A stretch of 64,000 nt of DNA from Pseudogemmobacter bohemicus (GCF_003290025.1 NZ_QNHG01000001.1:759913-823912), one strand, 5' to 3'; shown: positions 52,125 to 61,255, counted from the stretch's first letter. The notes: generated by a model not told the origin, from the letters alone. Numbers and translations: made by a program.

Positions 52125-52982
52125 TCAGTCGAGGATCTCGACCTTCATCTTCGACTTACCCTCCTGCTGCACCATCGCGAAGAGGATTTTCGCATTGGCG
52201 CGGCTGAGGCGGACGCAGCCGGCCGAGGCGGGGCGGCCGAGTTTCGATTCCTGATCGGTGCCGTGGATCGCGTAATTGCCGCTATAGAAGATCGAATAGG
52301 GCATCGGCGCGTTGTTATAGAGCGATGATTTGTGGTTTTTGGACAGCCATTGCGGCTTGAAGCTGCCTTTCGGCGTCACCTTGCCTTTACGCGCGGTCGA
52401 GACCGGCCATTCATGGATCATCTCGCCTTTGTACCAGACCTCCATCATCTGCTGCGAGATCGAAACGCGGACTTCGATCGTTTCGCGGGTCAGTTCTTCG
52501 ACAATGGCGACGGCGCGGTTCACGCCGGAACTGGTGACGGCCAGCACGACATCTTCGGGAATGGCGGGCGCAGGCGGAGCCTTCGTCGGCACCGTTGCAA
52601 CCGCAGCCTGACCGGATTTCGGTGCGGCATCCACCGCTGCGGCAGTCTCAGCCACTTTTGGCGCGGTTTCCTCTGCGGTGGCGGTCTCCGCCGCTGCGGG
52701 CGGCGCTGCTCCCTCCGCCGCAGCGGTCTCGTCTGCTGCGGGCGCAGCGGGCTCTTCGGGCGGCAGCGTCGCGGCCGAGAGGATCTCCTCGGCAATCGTT
52801 GCTGCGCGCTGCACAGGATCCTCAGCTGCCGGGTCAGAGGTGATGATTTTGGGCTTAACAAATTTCGGGCCGGTCTCGGCAGCGGGAGCATCCGTGCCGC
52901 CCTGAGGCTGGGTTTCTGCCCGCAGCGGGGTGCTGGCCAGCGCCAGGATAAGAGCCAGAGCGGGCATCAGGTCTGCGCGCAT
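52125..52982 (-). CDS. L,D-transpeptidase (YkuD domain)
   Basis: It forms 3-3 peptidoglycan crosslinks or anchors proteins in the periplasm. The 285-residue product has a signal peptide (PALALILALASTPLRAE) and a long Ala/Pro/Glu/Thr-rich spacer (residues about 25-135, with repeated AAAETATAEETAP-like units). The C-terminal YkuD domain has the His-Cys site IHGTDQESKLG and SAGCVRLS. The start at 52982 follows GGAGAG five bases upstream, better than ATGs at 52997 or 53084. Confidence 0.92.
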   Translation of the reverse strand: MRADLMPALALILALASTPLRAETQPQGGTDAPAAETGPKFVKPKIITSDPAAEDPVQRAATIAEEILSAATLPPEEPAAPAADETAAAEGAAPPAAAETATAEETAPKVAETAAAVDAAPKSGQAAVATVPTKAPPAPAIPEDVVLAVTSSGVNRAVAIVEELTRETIEVRVSISQQMMEVWYKGEMIHEWPVSTARKGKVTPKGSFKPQWLSKNHKSSLYNNAPMPYSIFYSGNYAIHGTDQESKLGRPASAGCVRLSRANAKILFAMVQQEGKSKMKVEILD

Positions 52983-53107
52983 TTTTCTCTCCGTCATCGC
53001 CCCGGCAATGGTCTTGCCGTAAATCCGTTTTTCGGGGTTCAGCTTTTGGCTGCCTTGCGCATTAGTCAACGTCGATTCGGTCAATAGCAGGTTATGAATG
53101 CCGGACT

Positions 53108-53139
53108 TTTACAGCGATTTCCTGCTTATGCGCTGTAAA
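53108..53139. terminator. 9-bp inverted repeat after metR
   Basis: TTTACAGCG (53108-53116) and CGCTGTAAA (53131-53139) lie nine bases past the metR stop and before the transpeptidase gene on the same strand; a possible transcript-end hairpin. Confidence 0.45.
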
Positions 53140-53147
53140 GTTGCAGA

Positions 53148-54053
53148 TCAGCCACGCTGCAGCCGCACGGCCTCGATCCGGGCAAGCCGCAGGAAATGCG
53201 CCATAAAGGGGCGGGCGCTGTCTTCTTCGCGGGTTGCCGCATACATGCGTTTAAGGACCGGATCGGGCCCCAGCGGACGGGTGACATAGTCGGATGAGCT
53301 GCGCACCTCGCGCATCACCCAGTCGGGCAGCACGGCAACGCCGCGGTTCGATCCGACCAGCATCAGGATCACGGCGGTCAGCTCGGCGGTGCGATGGCCG
53401 CGCGGCTCGACCTTGGCGGGGGTCAGGACTTCGGTGAAGAGATCCAGCCGGTCGCGGCTGACCGGATAGGTGATCACCACCTGGTCGCGGAAATCCTCGG
53501 CGGTGATGACGTCTTTTGCCGCCAGCGGATTTTGTGACGAGGCCACAAAGGTCGGATGATAGTCGAAAAGCGGGTTGAAGGTGACGCCGTTCTGCGCCGC
53601 CGGATCCGAGGTGATCACCAGATCGACCTCTTCGCGGTTCAGCGCCGGCATCGCGTCGAAGGCCAGCCCCGCGCGGATATCGACATCGACCTCGGGCCAG
53701 GCACGGCGGAACATCTCCAGAACCGGGAACAGCCAGTCGTAACAGGCATGGCATTCCAGCGTGATATGCAGCCGACCCGATTTGCCCGAGCGCAGCGCGA
53801 TGAACTCCTCCTCCAGCGCGTCGATCTCGGGCAGGATACGGTCAGCGAGCTTCAGCATCCGAAATCCGGCGGCGGAAAGGCGCATCGGCTTTGATCGGCG
53901 CACGAACAGTTCCATCCCGGCCTGATCCTCCAGCCCCGCCACCTGATGCGACAGCGCCGACTGGGTCATGTTCATCATGTCAGCCGCGCGGGCCAGGCCG
54001 CCGGCGGTGTGGATGGCGCGGATGGTGCGCAGGTGGCGGATCTCGATATACAT
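53148..54053 (-). CDS. metR: LysR-family regulator, MetR
   Basis: The 301-residue product has an N-terminal winged helix-turn-helix (HLRTIRAIHTAGGLARAADM, then NMTQSALSHQVAGLE) and a LysR effector domain (LHITLECHACYDWLFPVLEM, and GVAVLPDWV). Divergent position from metF with a palindrome in the 87-bp gap supports MetR, the homocysteine-responsive activator of methionine genes. The ECHACYDWLFPVL segment is typical of MetR. Confidence 0.92.
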   Translation of the reverse strand: MYIEIRHLRTIRAIHTAGGLARAADMMNMTQSALSHQVAGLEDQAGMELFVRRSKPMRLSAAGFRMLKLADRILPEIDALEEEFIALRSGKSGRLHITLECHACYDWLFPVLEMFRRAWPEVDVDIRAGLAFDAMPALNREEVDLVITSDPAAQNGVTFNPLFDYHPTFVASSQNPLAAKDVITAEDFRDQVVITYPVSRDRLDLFTEVLTPAKVEPRGHRTAELTAVILMLVGSNRGVAVLPDWVMREVRSSSDYVTRPLGPDPVLKRMYAATREEDSARPFMAHFLRLARIEAVRLQRG

Positions 54054-54061
54054 GTGTTATT

Positions 54062-54087
54062 TTCATAAAGATACTGAGGATTATGAA
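54062..54087. promoter_or_regulatory. metR-metF intergenic palindrome, candidate MetR site
   Basis: TTCATAA (54062-54068) and TTATGAA (54081-54087) form a perfect inverted repeat with a 12-bp spacer, ending 53 bp upstream of the metF start. Enterobacterial MetR sites have TGAA...TTCA half-sites; here the same half-sites appear in the opposite order. Confidence 0.5.
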
Positions 54088-54140
54088 TTTGTCTCACATT
54101 GTCGAATCTGCGACAAGGGGCTTGTTCACGGAGACAGATC

Positions 54141-55010
54141 ATGACGAAAACGCCGCGCATCTCGTTTGAATTCTTCCCGCCGCAGGGGCTCGATGCCTCG
54201 TTCCGGCTGTGGGAAACGGTGCAGGCGCTGGCGCCGATGCAACCGGAATTCGTCTCGGTGACCTACGGGGCCGGCGGCACCACCCGCAAGCTGACCCATG
54301 AGGCGGTGGGCACCATCCACCGCAATTACGGGCTGAATGTCGCGGCGCATCTGACCTGTGTGGATGCCTCGAAAGCCGAGACGATGGAAATCGTCGAGAG
54401 CTATTATGACGCCGGTGTGCGCGAGATCGTGGCGCTGCGCGGTGATGCACCCAAGGGCGCGGCGAAATGGGAAAAGCACCCCGAGGGCTTTGCATCTTCG
54501 GTCGAGCTGGTCGAAGCGATTGCAAAGACCGGCAAGTTCAAAGTGCGTGTCGGCGCCTATCCGGAGCCGCATCCCGACAGCGCCTCGACCCAGGCAGATG
54601 TCGAATTCCTCAAGCGCAAGATTGATGCCGGTGCGACTTCGGCGATGACCCAGTTCTTCTTTGAGGCGGATACCTTCTTCCGCTTCCGCGATGCCTGTGT
54701 GAAGGCCGGGATCTCTGCGCCGGTCATTCCGGGCATCCTGCCGATCATCTCCTGGGAAGGCGCGAAGAAATTCGCGAAACGCTGCGGAACTGATGTGCCG
54801 GTGAAACTGGACGAGGCCTTTACCCGCGCGGCGCGTGACGGGCGAGAAGAGCTTTATTCGCTGGCGCAATGCACCCAGCTTTGCGACCGCCTGATCGAGG
54901 GCGGTGTGGAAGACCTGCATTTCTACACGCTGAACCGGCCGGAGCTGACCCGTGAAGTGGTGCGCGCGCTTGGCATCCAGCCGCAGGTCGTGCTGGAAAA
55001 CGTCGCCTGA
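54141..55010 (+). CDS. metF: 5,10-methylenetetrahydrofolate reductase
   Basis: This flavoprotein makes 5-methyl-THF for methionine synthesis. The 289-residue TIM-barrel product shows ISFEFFPPQGLDASFRLWET, VSVTYGAGGTTR, AAHLTCVDASK, VALRGDAPKGA, and FFFEADTFFRFRDACVKAGI. The length is normal. The ATG at 54141 follows CGGAGAC; an upstream ATG at 54099 lies within the regulatory region. Divergent from metR. Confidence 0.97.
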   Translation: MTKTPRISFEFFPPQGLDASFRLWETVQALAPMQPEFVSVTYGAGGTTRKLTHEAVGTIHRNYGLNVAAHLTCVDASKAETMEIVESYYDAGVREIVALRGDAPKGAAKWEKHPEGFASSVELVEAIAKTGKFKVRVGAYPEPHPDSASTQADVEFLKRKIDAGATSAMTQFFFEADTFFRFRDACVKAGISAPVIPGILPIISWEGAKKFAKRCGTDVPVKLDEAFTRAARDGREELYSLAQCTQLCDRLIEGGVEDLHFYTLNRPELTREVVRALGIQPQVVLENVA

Positions 55011-55197
55011 GGCAGGCAGGCCCGGGCAAGGGATCGGGCAAGGGATCTCCCTGGCGGCTCCATTCTGTGGCTGAGGCTACAGGGTGGGGCCGCATTTTTA
55101 TTGCGCAGATGGGGGGTGCCGCCGGGGTAAGGGCTCGGCTATTCTTTCGCGGTGAATGCGATATTGCGGGCCGCTTGCGGCGAGACGGGGAACTGAG

Positions 55198-55635
55198 ATG
55201 GCAAAGCGGGTTACGCTTCTGAACGGGCCGAACCTCAATCTGCTGGGCAAACGCCAGCCAGAGATCTACGGGCATGAAACGCTGGCCGATATCGAGGCGG
55301 CGGCGTCACGGCTGGCGGCGGAGCTGGGGCTTGAGCTTGTGGCGCATCAGTCGAACCACGAGGGCGCGCTGGTCGATTATATCCAGGCGGCGCGGGATGG
55401 GTCGGATGCGATCATCATCAATCCGGGTGCCTATTCGCATACATCGGTGGCGATCCTTGATGCCCTGAATGCCTTTGAGGGCGTGGTGATCGAGGTGCAT
55501 ATCTCGAACATCCATAAGCGTGAGGCCTTCCGGCATCATTCCTTTGTATCTTCCCGCGCCGACGGCGTTATCGCCGGCTGCGGCACAGAGGGCTATCTGC
55601 TTGCCCTGCGGCGTATCGCAACGCTGACCGTCTGA
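55198..55635 (+). CDS. aroQ: 3-dehydroquinate dehydratase, type II
   Basis: This is the third step of the shikimate pathway. The 145-residue product shows [20 protein letters not shown] (catalytic Tyr), [54 protein letters not shown] (catalytic His) and [14 protein letters not shown]. In Rhodobacteraceae aroQ is commonly upstream of accB; here it is alone between metF and bioY. A double stem-loop repeat follows. Confidence 0.97.
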   Translation: MAKRVTLLNGPNLNLLGKRQPEIYGHETLADIEAAASRLAAELGLELVAHQSNHEGALVDYIQAARDGSDAIIINPGAYSHTSVAILDALNAFEGVVIEVHISNIHKREAFRHHSFVSSRADGVIAGCGTEGYLLALRRIATLTV

Positions 55636-55667
55636 ACCGACCGCGCCCGGAGCATGCTCAGGGCGCC

Positions 55668-55711
55668 GTTTCCTGCACAGGAAACGCACCGATTTCTGTT
55701 TCAGAAATCGG
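55668..55711. repeat. double stem-loop repeat after aroQ
   Basis: GTTTCCTG-CA-CAGGAAAC (55668-55685) is followed by CCGATTTCTG-TTT-CAGAAATCGG (55689-55711). The arrangement resembles the double palindrome between hisB and hisH, including a nearby GGCGC..GTGACA flank. On the minus strand it lies just past the bioY stop. Confidence 0.7.
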
Positions 55712-55721
55712 CCGTCTCTGG

Positions 55722-56264
55722 TCAGGCGCGTGACAGAAGTGAGGCCGGGCGCGCTTTGGCAAGCGAGGCGGTGATCACGCCTGCAAGCACTGCCTTGATC
55801 ATGTCGCCCGGCAGGAAGGAGCCGCAATAGAAAGCTGCTTGCGCCAGCGAGATATCAAGCACCCAGGCCATGGCCGGAATGCCGCTGAGATAGAGCACGC
55901 CTATGCCTCCGATGACCGAGGCCGCGCCCGCAGCCCAGCCCACCGGAAGGGTGGTGCGCTCGACCAGCCAGCCGATCACAAGAGCGGTGATCGGGTAGCC
56001 GATCAGGAAGCCGGCCGACGGGCCCATGAAGGGGCCGATACCCGATTTGCCGCCAGCAAAGACTGGCAGGCCGGCAAGGCCCAGCAGCAGGTAAAGCAGC
56101 ACCGCCAGAAAGCCGTTGCGCGCGCCCAGCACGGTGCCGCAAAGCATCACACCCAGCGAGGTTGCGGTGATCGGCACGCCAAAGGGCAGCGCGATCTGCG
56201 GCATGACCGCCAGAGCCGCAAGAACTGCTGCCATCAGGGCGATATGGGTGAGGCTGCGTTCCAT
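55722..56264 (-). CDS. bioY: biotin ECF transporter S component BioY
   Basis: This 180-residue, six-helix membrane protein binds biotin. It shows IALPFGVPITATSLGVMLCG, GARNGFLAVLLYLLLGLAGL, PVFAGGKSGIGPFMGPSAGF and LPGDMIKAVLAG. It works alone or with BioM and BioN, encoded immediately upstream on the same strand. The chosen start follows GGAG; an ATG four codons upstream is possible. Imported biotin serves AccB, encoded in the same window. Confidence 0.95.
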   Translation of the reverse strand: MERSLTHIALMAAVLAALAVMPQIALPFGVPITATSLGVMLCGTVLGARNGFLAVLLYLLLGLAGLPVFAGGKSGIGPFMGPSAGFLIGYPITALVIGWLVERTTLPVGWAAGAASVIGGIGVLYLSGIPAMAWVLDISLAQAAFYCGSFLPGDMIKAVLAGVITASLAKARPASLLSRA

Positions 56265-56341
56265 TCCATGCTCCATTGTGCATTTGCGGCACGCTATGCT
56301 GCAGCAGGGCATGGCATCAAGTGCAATGTTGCACAGGACTG

Positions 56342-56962
56342 TCAGGATTCTTTGCCGCCGGGGCTTCCATCTGCACCGCCCCGCGCCCGCAGCGCATCGG
56401 CGCTCTGATCGGCGATATCCAGCGCCCCCAGCAGGACCGGCATCACGATATGCCAGGCCGGGCGGCGCGGCGATCTTGCCCGCCAGGCGTCGCGCAGCCG
56501 CGCCGTGGTTTCCGCCATGACCGGCACGAACCGAATCACCAATGCGAAAGCCATGGCCAGACGGCGCGGCGGCAGCAGCGGCGCCAGCGGGCGGGCCAGT
56601 CGTTCAAACACCGCGAGCATATCGGTGAGCCGTGTCGTCATCGTCACCAGATTTGCCGCCGCCACCAGGGTCAGCATCCTGAGCGTGATCAGGCCGGCAT
56701 GGCCGGGCCTGCCGTCCCACCAGCCAAAGACCATAAGCGCCAGCGCAAAGGGCCAGAGCGGCCAGAGCATCCGCGCGCCCTGCGCCAGCAGCAGACGCCC
56801 CCCGGGCAGATAAAGCGCCAGCACAAGGAGCGCCGCAGTACCGATTGGCAGCAGTTTTTCCGATGCCATGACCAGAAGGCCGAAGAGCATCAGCGCGGCA
56901 AGTTTCGCCCCCGCCGGCAACCGGTGCCAGGGGGTCTCAACCGGCGAGGTGAGTGTCAGCAT
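56342..56962 (-). CDS. bioN: biotin ECF transporter transmembrane component BioN
   Basis: This is an EcfT-family protein of 206 residues with about five helices (LAALMLFGLLVMASEKLLPI, MLWPLWPFALALMVFGWW) and the two Ala-Arg-Gly/Ser coupling motifs (LRDAWRARS, then ALRARGG) that contact the ATPase. It starts 26 bp inside the end of bioM, indicating translational coupling, and precedes bioY by 77 bp. Confidence 0.93.
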   Translation of the reverse strand: MLTLTSPVETPWHRLPAGAKLAALMLFGLLVMASEKLLPIGTAALLVLALYLPGGRLLLAQGARMLWPLWPFALALMVFGWWDGRPGHAGLITLRMLTLVAAANLVTMTTRLTDMLAVFERLARPLAPLLPPRRLAMAFALVIRFVPVMAETTARLRDAWRARSPRRPAWHIVMPVLLGALDIADQSADALRARGGADGSPGGKES

Positions 56963-57680
56963 CGACCTCTCCCAGCCGGGTCATCTCGGCGCTATAGGCT
57001 GCCAGAACCTCCCGGGGCGGGCCATCCATCCGCAGCGCGCCGGCCTCGAACCAGAGCACCCGGTCCTGATCCGTCAGATCGCGCGGGTCATGGCCGATGG
57101 TGATGATCCTGAGGGGCAGGGCGGCAAGGCGGCGCTTCAGCCGCAGGCCCGTCGGCAGGTCGAGGCCGGAAAACGGCTCGTCCAGCAAGAGCGTCTGCGG
57201 CGCCATCAGCAAAAGGGACAGGAGGCAGAGATATTGTTTCTGTCCGCCCGAAAGCGTGCTGACCGGGGCTTCGGCCCAGTGGCTGCGGGCCTCGTCCAGC
57301 AGGAGCCGGTCCACCTTTGCCCGCGCCTCGCTGCGGCTGAGCCCCTGCTGGGTCAGGCCGAAGCCCAGCTCTTCGGCCACGGTCGGGAACAGGATCTGGT
57401 GGTCCGGGTTCTGAAACAGGATACCGATAGCGTTCAGCGCGGCGCGGCGGTTTTTGTACATATCCTTGCCGCTGATGCTGACGCTGCCGCTTTCGGCGGC
57501 GATCAGCCCGGCCATCAGCCGTATGAACGTGCTCTTGCCCGAGCCGTTGCGGCCGATGATGGCGATTCTCTGCTCGGACAGTTCCAGATCCAGCGCGCCC
57601 AGGATGCTGCGCCCGCCAGGCACCCGCACCTCTCCGGTGCGGATGAGCAAGGGCGGGGGCTGATCGGGCCGGCTGGTCAT
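56937..57680 (-). CDS. bioM: biotin ECF transporter ATP-binding component BioM
   Basis: This ABC ATPase of about 247 residues shows Walker A IGRNGSGKST, Q-loop LFQNPDHQILFPTVAEELGF, signature LSGGQKQYLCLLSLLLM, Walker B TLLLDEPFSGLD and switch His in ITIGHDPRD. The NPDHQIxFPTVxEE segment is typical of ECF-type ATPases. The start is uncertain (57680 or in-frame ATGs at 57746 and 57770). It heads the bioM-bioN-bioY operon; no BioR-type TTATNNATAA site was seen. Confidence 0.93.
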   Translation of the reverse strand: MTSRPDQPPPLLIRTGEVRVPGGRSILGALDLELSEQRIAIIGRNGSGKSTFIRLMAGLIAAESGSVSISGKDMYKNRRAALNAIGILFQNPDHQILFPTVAEELGFGLTQQGLSRSEARAKVDRLLLDEARSHWAEAPVSTLSGGQKQYLCLLSLLLMAPQTLLLDEPFSGLDLPTGLRLKRRLAALPLRIITIGHDPRDLTDQDRVLWFEAGALRMDGPPREVLAAYSAEMTRLGEVDADTHLAG

Positions 57681-57791
57681 ATCGGCGGAGCGTTCCGGAA
57701 CGGGGCTGAGGGAGGGCAGGGCGCGGCCCCGGCTGAGGCCCGTCATAGGCGGCGCGTGCGGCGCTGCCAAGAGCCGCTGTCGGCAGTCGGG

Positions 57792-57904
57792 CCGGAGATC
57801 AGATGGGCTGTAGATCAGATAGCCGGAGATCAGATGGGCGGTAGATCATCAGATGGGCGGGGCTGCCCCGAAAGAGCCGCGCCTTGTGAGAGCCGCGCCT
57901 TGTG
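57792..57904. repeat. tandem repeats upstream of bioM
   Basis: A 31-bp unit beginning CCGGAGATCAGATGGGC occurs at 57792 and again, with changes, at 57823; both contain further AGATCAGAT words. A second tandem, AGAGCCGCGCCTTGTG, occurs exactly twice at 57873-57888 and 57889-57904. The stretch is non-coding. Confidence 0.8.
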
Positions 57905-57922
57905 CAGCCAGGCCCGAATGAA

Positions 57923-57954
57923 ACAGCCCCGGCCTTGCGGCGCGGGGCTGTCTT
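57923..57954 (-). terminator. terminator of the glycine-zipper lipoprotein gene
   Basis: ACAGCCCCG (57923-57931) pairs with CGGGGCTGT (57943-57951); on the minus strand TTTCATTC follows, on the plus strand CTTTC. It works best for the minus-strand gene ending at 57987. Confidence 0.65.
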
Positions 57955-57986
57955 TCGATTGCTCAGATGCAGGCCGGGCCCGCCGT

Positions 57987-58253
57987 TCAGCAGGCAGCGA
58001 CGTAGCGCTGGCCGGCCGAATTGCGGTAGTAGCACTGGCCCGCGGTCGAGGTCTGGCCAAGATAGGTGCCGGCGGCGGCGCCAACGGCCGCGCCGATCAG
58101 CGCCCCTTTGCCCATATCGTCGCCCGACGACAGTGCGGCGCCGGCTGCTGCGCCGGCAACACCGCCCAGAATGGTGTTCTGGGTGGGCGTGGTCTCGACA
58201 CAGGCGGAAAGCGCCAGCGCGGAGAGGGAGAGAGCAAGGACGATCGCTTTCAT
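57987..58253 (-). CDS. glycine-zipper outer-membrane lipoprotein
   Basis: This 88-residue lipoprotein has a signal (IVLALSLSALALSAC, lipobox LSAC). It continues with glycine-zipper repeats (GGVAGAAAGAALSSG, GAAVGAAAGTYLG) and a C-terminal pair of Cys in GQCYYRNSAGQRYVAAC. Such small proteins resemble the SlyB/17-kDa antigen group and sit in the outer membrane. The function is probably structural. Confidence 0.85.
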   Translation of the reverse strand: MKAIVLALSLSALALSACVETTPTQNTILGGVAGAAAGAALSSGDDMGKGALIGAAVGAAAGTYLGQTSTAGQCYYRNSAGQRYVAAC

Positions 58254-58373
58254 AACAACCTCATATGGTTTGCTCCGCAGAGCGGTGTTTCAGGGCTGCG
58301 TGGTTAACGCAGCCCGATGCCGTCAGGTTCCCCGACTCCGCGCCCGGCGTCAATTCACGCTTTCTGACAGCGC

Positions 58374-59651
58374 TCAGGCCTGGCGGGCTGCTGCTACCGA
58401 AGCCTCAAGAATTCCAAGCGCTTCGGTGAAATGCGCCTCGGCAATGGTCAGCGGCGCGAGGAAGCGCACCACATTGCCGTAAACGCCGCAGGAGAGCAGG
58501 ATCAGGCCGCGCTTCAGCGCCTCGGCGATGATGCGTTTCACGATTTCGCCATCGGGCTCGGTCGTGCCGGGCTTGCCGAATTCCGCCGCGATCATAAAGC
58601 CGGGGCCACGGATGTCGATGATCTCGGGCGTGGTGGCGCGGATCTCTTCCAGCTTTTGCTTCAGACGCGAGCCCATTTCCGTGGCGCGGGCGTTGAGGTT
58701 CTCCTCCTCGACCACATCCAGCACCGCATTGGCCGCCGCAACCGAGAGCGGGTTGCCGGCATAGGTGCCGCCAAGACCGCCGGGCTGGCTGGCATCCATC
58801 AGATCGGCGCGGCCGGTGACCGCCGAGATCGGAAAGCCGCCGCCAAGGCCCTTGGCCATGGTGGTGAGGTCCGCCGAAACGCCATGCGCTTCCATCGCAA
58901 AGAGGGTGCCGGTGCGGGCGATGCCGGTCTGCACTTCGTCGGCGATCATCACGATGCCATATTGGTCGCACAGCGCGCGCAGCGCTTTGATCAGATCGGT
59001 CGGCAGCGGGTAGAAGCCGCCTTCGCCCTGGACCGGCTCGAAAATGATTGCGGCAACGCGCTCGGGATCGACATCGTTTTTGAAGAGCTTGGTGATGCCG
59101 TCCAGCGTGTCTTTGGTGGTGATGCCGTGGATTTCCTGCGGGCAGGGGACGTGGAAGACGTCGGGCATCATTGCGCCGAAGCCCTTCTTATAGGGCTCGA
59201 CCTTGCCGGTCAGGGTCATGCCCATGAAGGTCCGGCCATGGAAGGCGCCGCCAAGGGCGATCACCGCATTGCGGCCGGTGGCGCGGCGGGCGATCTTGAT
59301 GGCGTTTTCAACGGCTTCGGCGCCGGTGGTGACGAAGATCGTCTTCTTTTTGAAATTGCCCGGAACCTTGTCGTTCAGGCGCTCGGCCAGGCGGATATAG
59401 TTCTCATAGGGCAGCACCTGGTGACAGGTATGGGTGAAACGGTCCAGCTGCGCCTTGACCGCCTCGATCACTTTCGGGTGGCGGTGGCCGGTATTGACGA
59501 CCGCGATGCCGGCGGCGAAGTCGATATAGCGGTTGCCCTCGATATCCCAGACCTCGGCGTTTTCGGCGCGGTCGGCATAGATCTGGGTCGACATGCCGAC
59601 GCCTTTCGAGATGGCATCCTCGCGGCGTTTGGCGACTTCGGCGTTTTTCAT
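58374..59651 (-). CDS. gabT: class III aminotransferase, probably 4-aminobutyrate transaminase
   Basis: The 425-residue PLP enzyme has the size and sequence of GabT: GNRYIDFAAGIAVVNTGHRH, FVTTGAEAVENAIKIARRAT, ALGGAFHGRTFMGMTLTGK, IFEPVQGEGGFYPLP, IADEVQTGIARTGTLFAME and the PLP Lys in TTMAKGLGGGFPISAV. It would convert GABA and 2-oxoglutarate to succinic semialdehyde and glutamate; other omega-amino acids are possible. GAGGAG precedes the ATG. No gabD is adjacent. Confidence 0.9.
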   Translation of the reverse strand: MKNAEVAKRREDAISKGVGMSTQIYADRAENAEVWDIEGNRYIDFAAGIAVVNTGHRHPKVIEAVKAQLDRFTHTCHQVLPYENYIRLAERLNDKVPGNFKKKTIFVTTGAEAVENAIKIARRATGRNAVIALGGAFHGRTFMGMTLTGKVEPYKKGFGAMMPDVFHVPCPQEIHGITTKDTLDGITKLFKNDVDPERVAAIIFEPVQGEGGFYPLPTDLIKALRALCDQYGIVMIADEVQTGIARTGTLFAMEAHGVSADLTTMAKGLGGGFPISAVTGRADLMDASQPGGLGGTYAGNPLSVAAANAVLDVVEEENLNARATEMGSRLKQKLEEIRATTPEIIDIRGPGFMIAAEFGKPGTTEPDGEIVKRIIAEALKRGLILLSCGVYGNVVRFLAPLTIAEAHFTEALGILEASVAAARQA

Positions 59652-59946
59652 GGCAGGCTCCTCATGGCCCCGGACCAGGGCGCGGCAACGGCAGCGGCGG
59701 CGGTGCAGCCCCGCTTTCTTGCGCGCATTCGACCAGATCGGCGGGCGCGGATCAATCAAAGCCATGAGGCCAGATCGGCGCATTCCTTCGCGCCAGTAGG
59801 GCCAGTTCGGCGGGGCGTACGGGGGATGCAAAGCAATTTAGGAATTCTGCCTGAAATCGCCGGAAAATCGCTCTGGAGGGGGCGAATCTTCAGCTTTCGT
59901 TAACCAGGAGCCGCCATTGTCGGAGCTGCGAATGAGGCGAGGTGAC

Positions 59947-61143
59947 ATGGCGGACGGTCAGCTTTCGAACCCCACACACCCCACCCCACCCCGTACGGAG
60001 GAGGAACGTCTGGATGTTCTTCGTCTCATTCGTTCCCGCAGGGTCGGCGCGGTCACCTTTCACCGGCTGATTGCCGAACATGGCTCGGCGCGTGCGGCGC
60101 TGGCCGAATTGCCCCTGATCGCGCGCAGCGCCGGGGTTGGCGATTATGAATCCTGTCCCGAGGGTGTCGCCCGCGCCGAGCTGGCCGCTGGCCGCAGGAT
60201 CGGTGCGACCCCCTTGTTTCATGGTGATCCGGGCTATCCCGACCGTCTCGGCGCGACAGAAGATGCGCCTCCGGTCCTGTGGTTGCAGGGCGATGCCCGG
60301 CTGCTGATGCAACCGATGGTGGCGATAATCGGCGCGCGCAATGCATCTTCGCTGGGGGTGCGCATGGCAAGGCGGCTGGCCCGGGATCTGGGCGCGGCCG
60401 GTTTTTGCGTGGTCTCGGGGCTGGCGCGGGGCATTGATGCCGAGGCGCATCAGGCGGCACTGGAGACCGGCACCGTGGCGGTGCAGGCCGGTGGCGTCGA
60501 TGTGATCTACCCCCAGGAAAATGCCGTTCTGGCCGCTGACATCGCCCGCCAGGGGCTGCGGATATCGGAACACATGCCGGGAATGCAGCCGCAGACCAGG
60601 CATTTCCCGCAGCGAAACCGCATCGTGGCAGGGCTGTCGCGGGCGGTGCTGGTGGTCGAGGCGGCGGCGCGCTCCGGCTCGCTGATCACCGCGCGGATGG
60701 CGCTGGATCTGGGGCGCGAGGTATTGGCGGTGCCGGGCCATCCGTTTGACGCGCGCTCGACCGGCTGCAACCATCTGATCCGCGACAGCGCGACGCTGTT
60801 GCGTGATGCCGGTGATGTGCTTGAGGCGCTTGGCCTTGAGCGTGACACGCTGGCACAGGCCCCGCAGCCTCCCGATCCGGCAAGGCCAGCAGTAAGGGCT
60901 GTTTCCGGACGGGCAAGCCCGCATGCCATGCCGCCCGGTAATCCTCCCCGCAACACGGTGCCTGGCGATACGGTCAGGCTGCATGGAATGATCCTTGACC
61001 GGCTCGGCCCCAGCCCGCTGGCCGAGGATCAGCTGATGCGCGATCTGTCGCTTTCCAGCGCAGCCCTGGTGCCGGAATTGCTGACGCTGGAGCTGGAGGG
61101 GCGGATCCTGCGCCAGCCGGGAGGGTTGCTGTCCCGGCGCTGA
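59947..61143 (+). CDS. dprA: DNA-processing protein DprA
   Basis: It loads RecA on incoming single-stranded DNA during transformation. The 398-residue product has an N-terminal helical region, the Rossmann-like DprA core (VAIIGARNASSLGVRMARRL, VVSGLARGIDAEAHQAAL, AGGVDVIYPQENAVL, VVEAAARSGSLITARMALDL, VLAVPGHPFDARSTGCNHLI) and a C-terminal winged helix. The ATG at 59947 has GAGGCGAGG upstream; a TTG at 59917 after AGGAG is an alternative. topA follows in the same direction, a common pairing. Confidence 0.95.
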   Translation: MADGQLSNPTHPTPPRTEEERLDVLRLIRSRRVGAVTFHRLIAEHGSARAALAELPLIARSAGVGDYESCPEGVARAELAAGRRIGATPLFHGDPGYPDRLGATEDAPPVLWLQGDARLLMQPMVAIIGARNASSLGVRMARRLARDLGAAGFCVVSGLARGIDAEAHQAALETGTVAVQAGGVDVIYPQENAVLAADIARQGLRISEHMPGMQPQTRHFPQRNRIVAGLSRAVLVVEAAARSGSLITARMALDLGREVLAVPGHPFDARSTGCNHLIRDSATLLRDAGDVLEALGLERDTLAQAPQPPDPARPAVRAVSGRASPHAMPPGNPPRNTVPGDTVRLHGMILDRLGPSPLAEDQLMRDLSLSSAALVPELLTLELEGRILRQPGGLLSRR

Positions 61144-61255
61144 ACCGGCCCCGCCACTATCCGATTATGAGCAGCGCAGTTGACAATTCCCCCTGTTGCA
61201 CCACATCTGGGTCCGCCCATATTGCCTGTATAAGATACGCTCCGGAAAGGGATTC

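Noticed and set aside
61180..61234. topA promoter from TTGACA at 61180 and TATAAG at 61229
   Set aside because: The two boxes are about 43 bp apart, far from the 16-18 bp needed, so they do not form one promoter.
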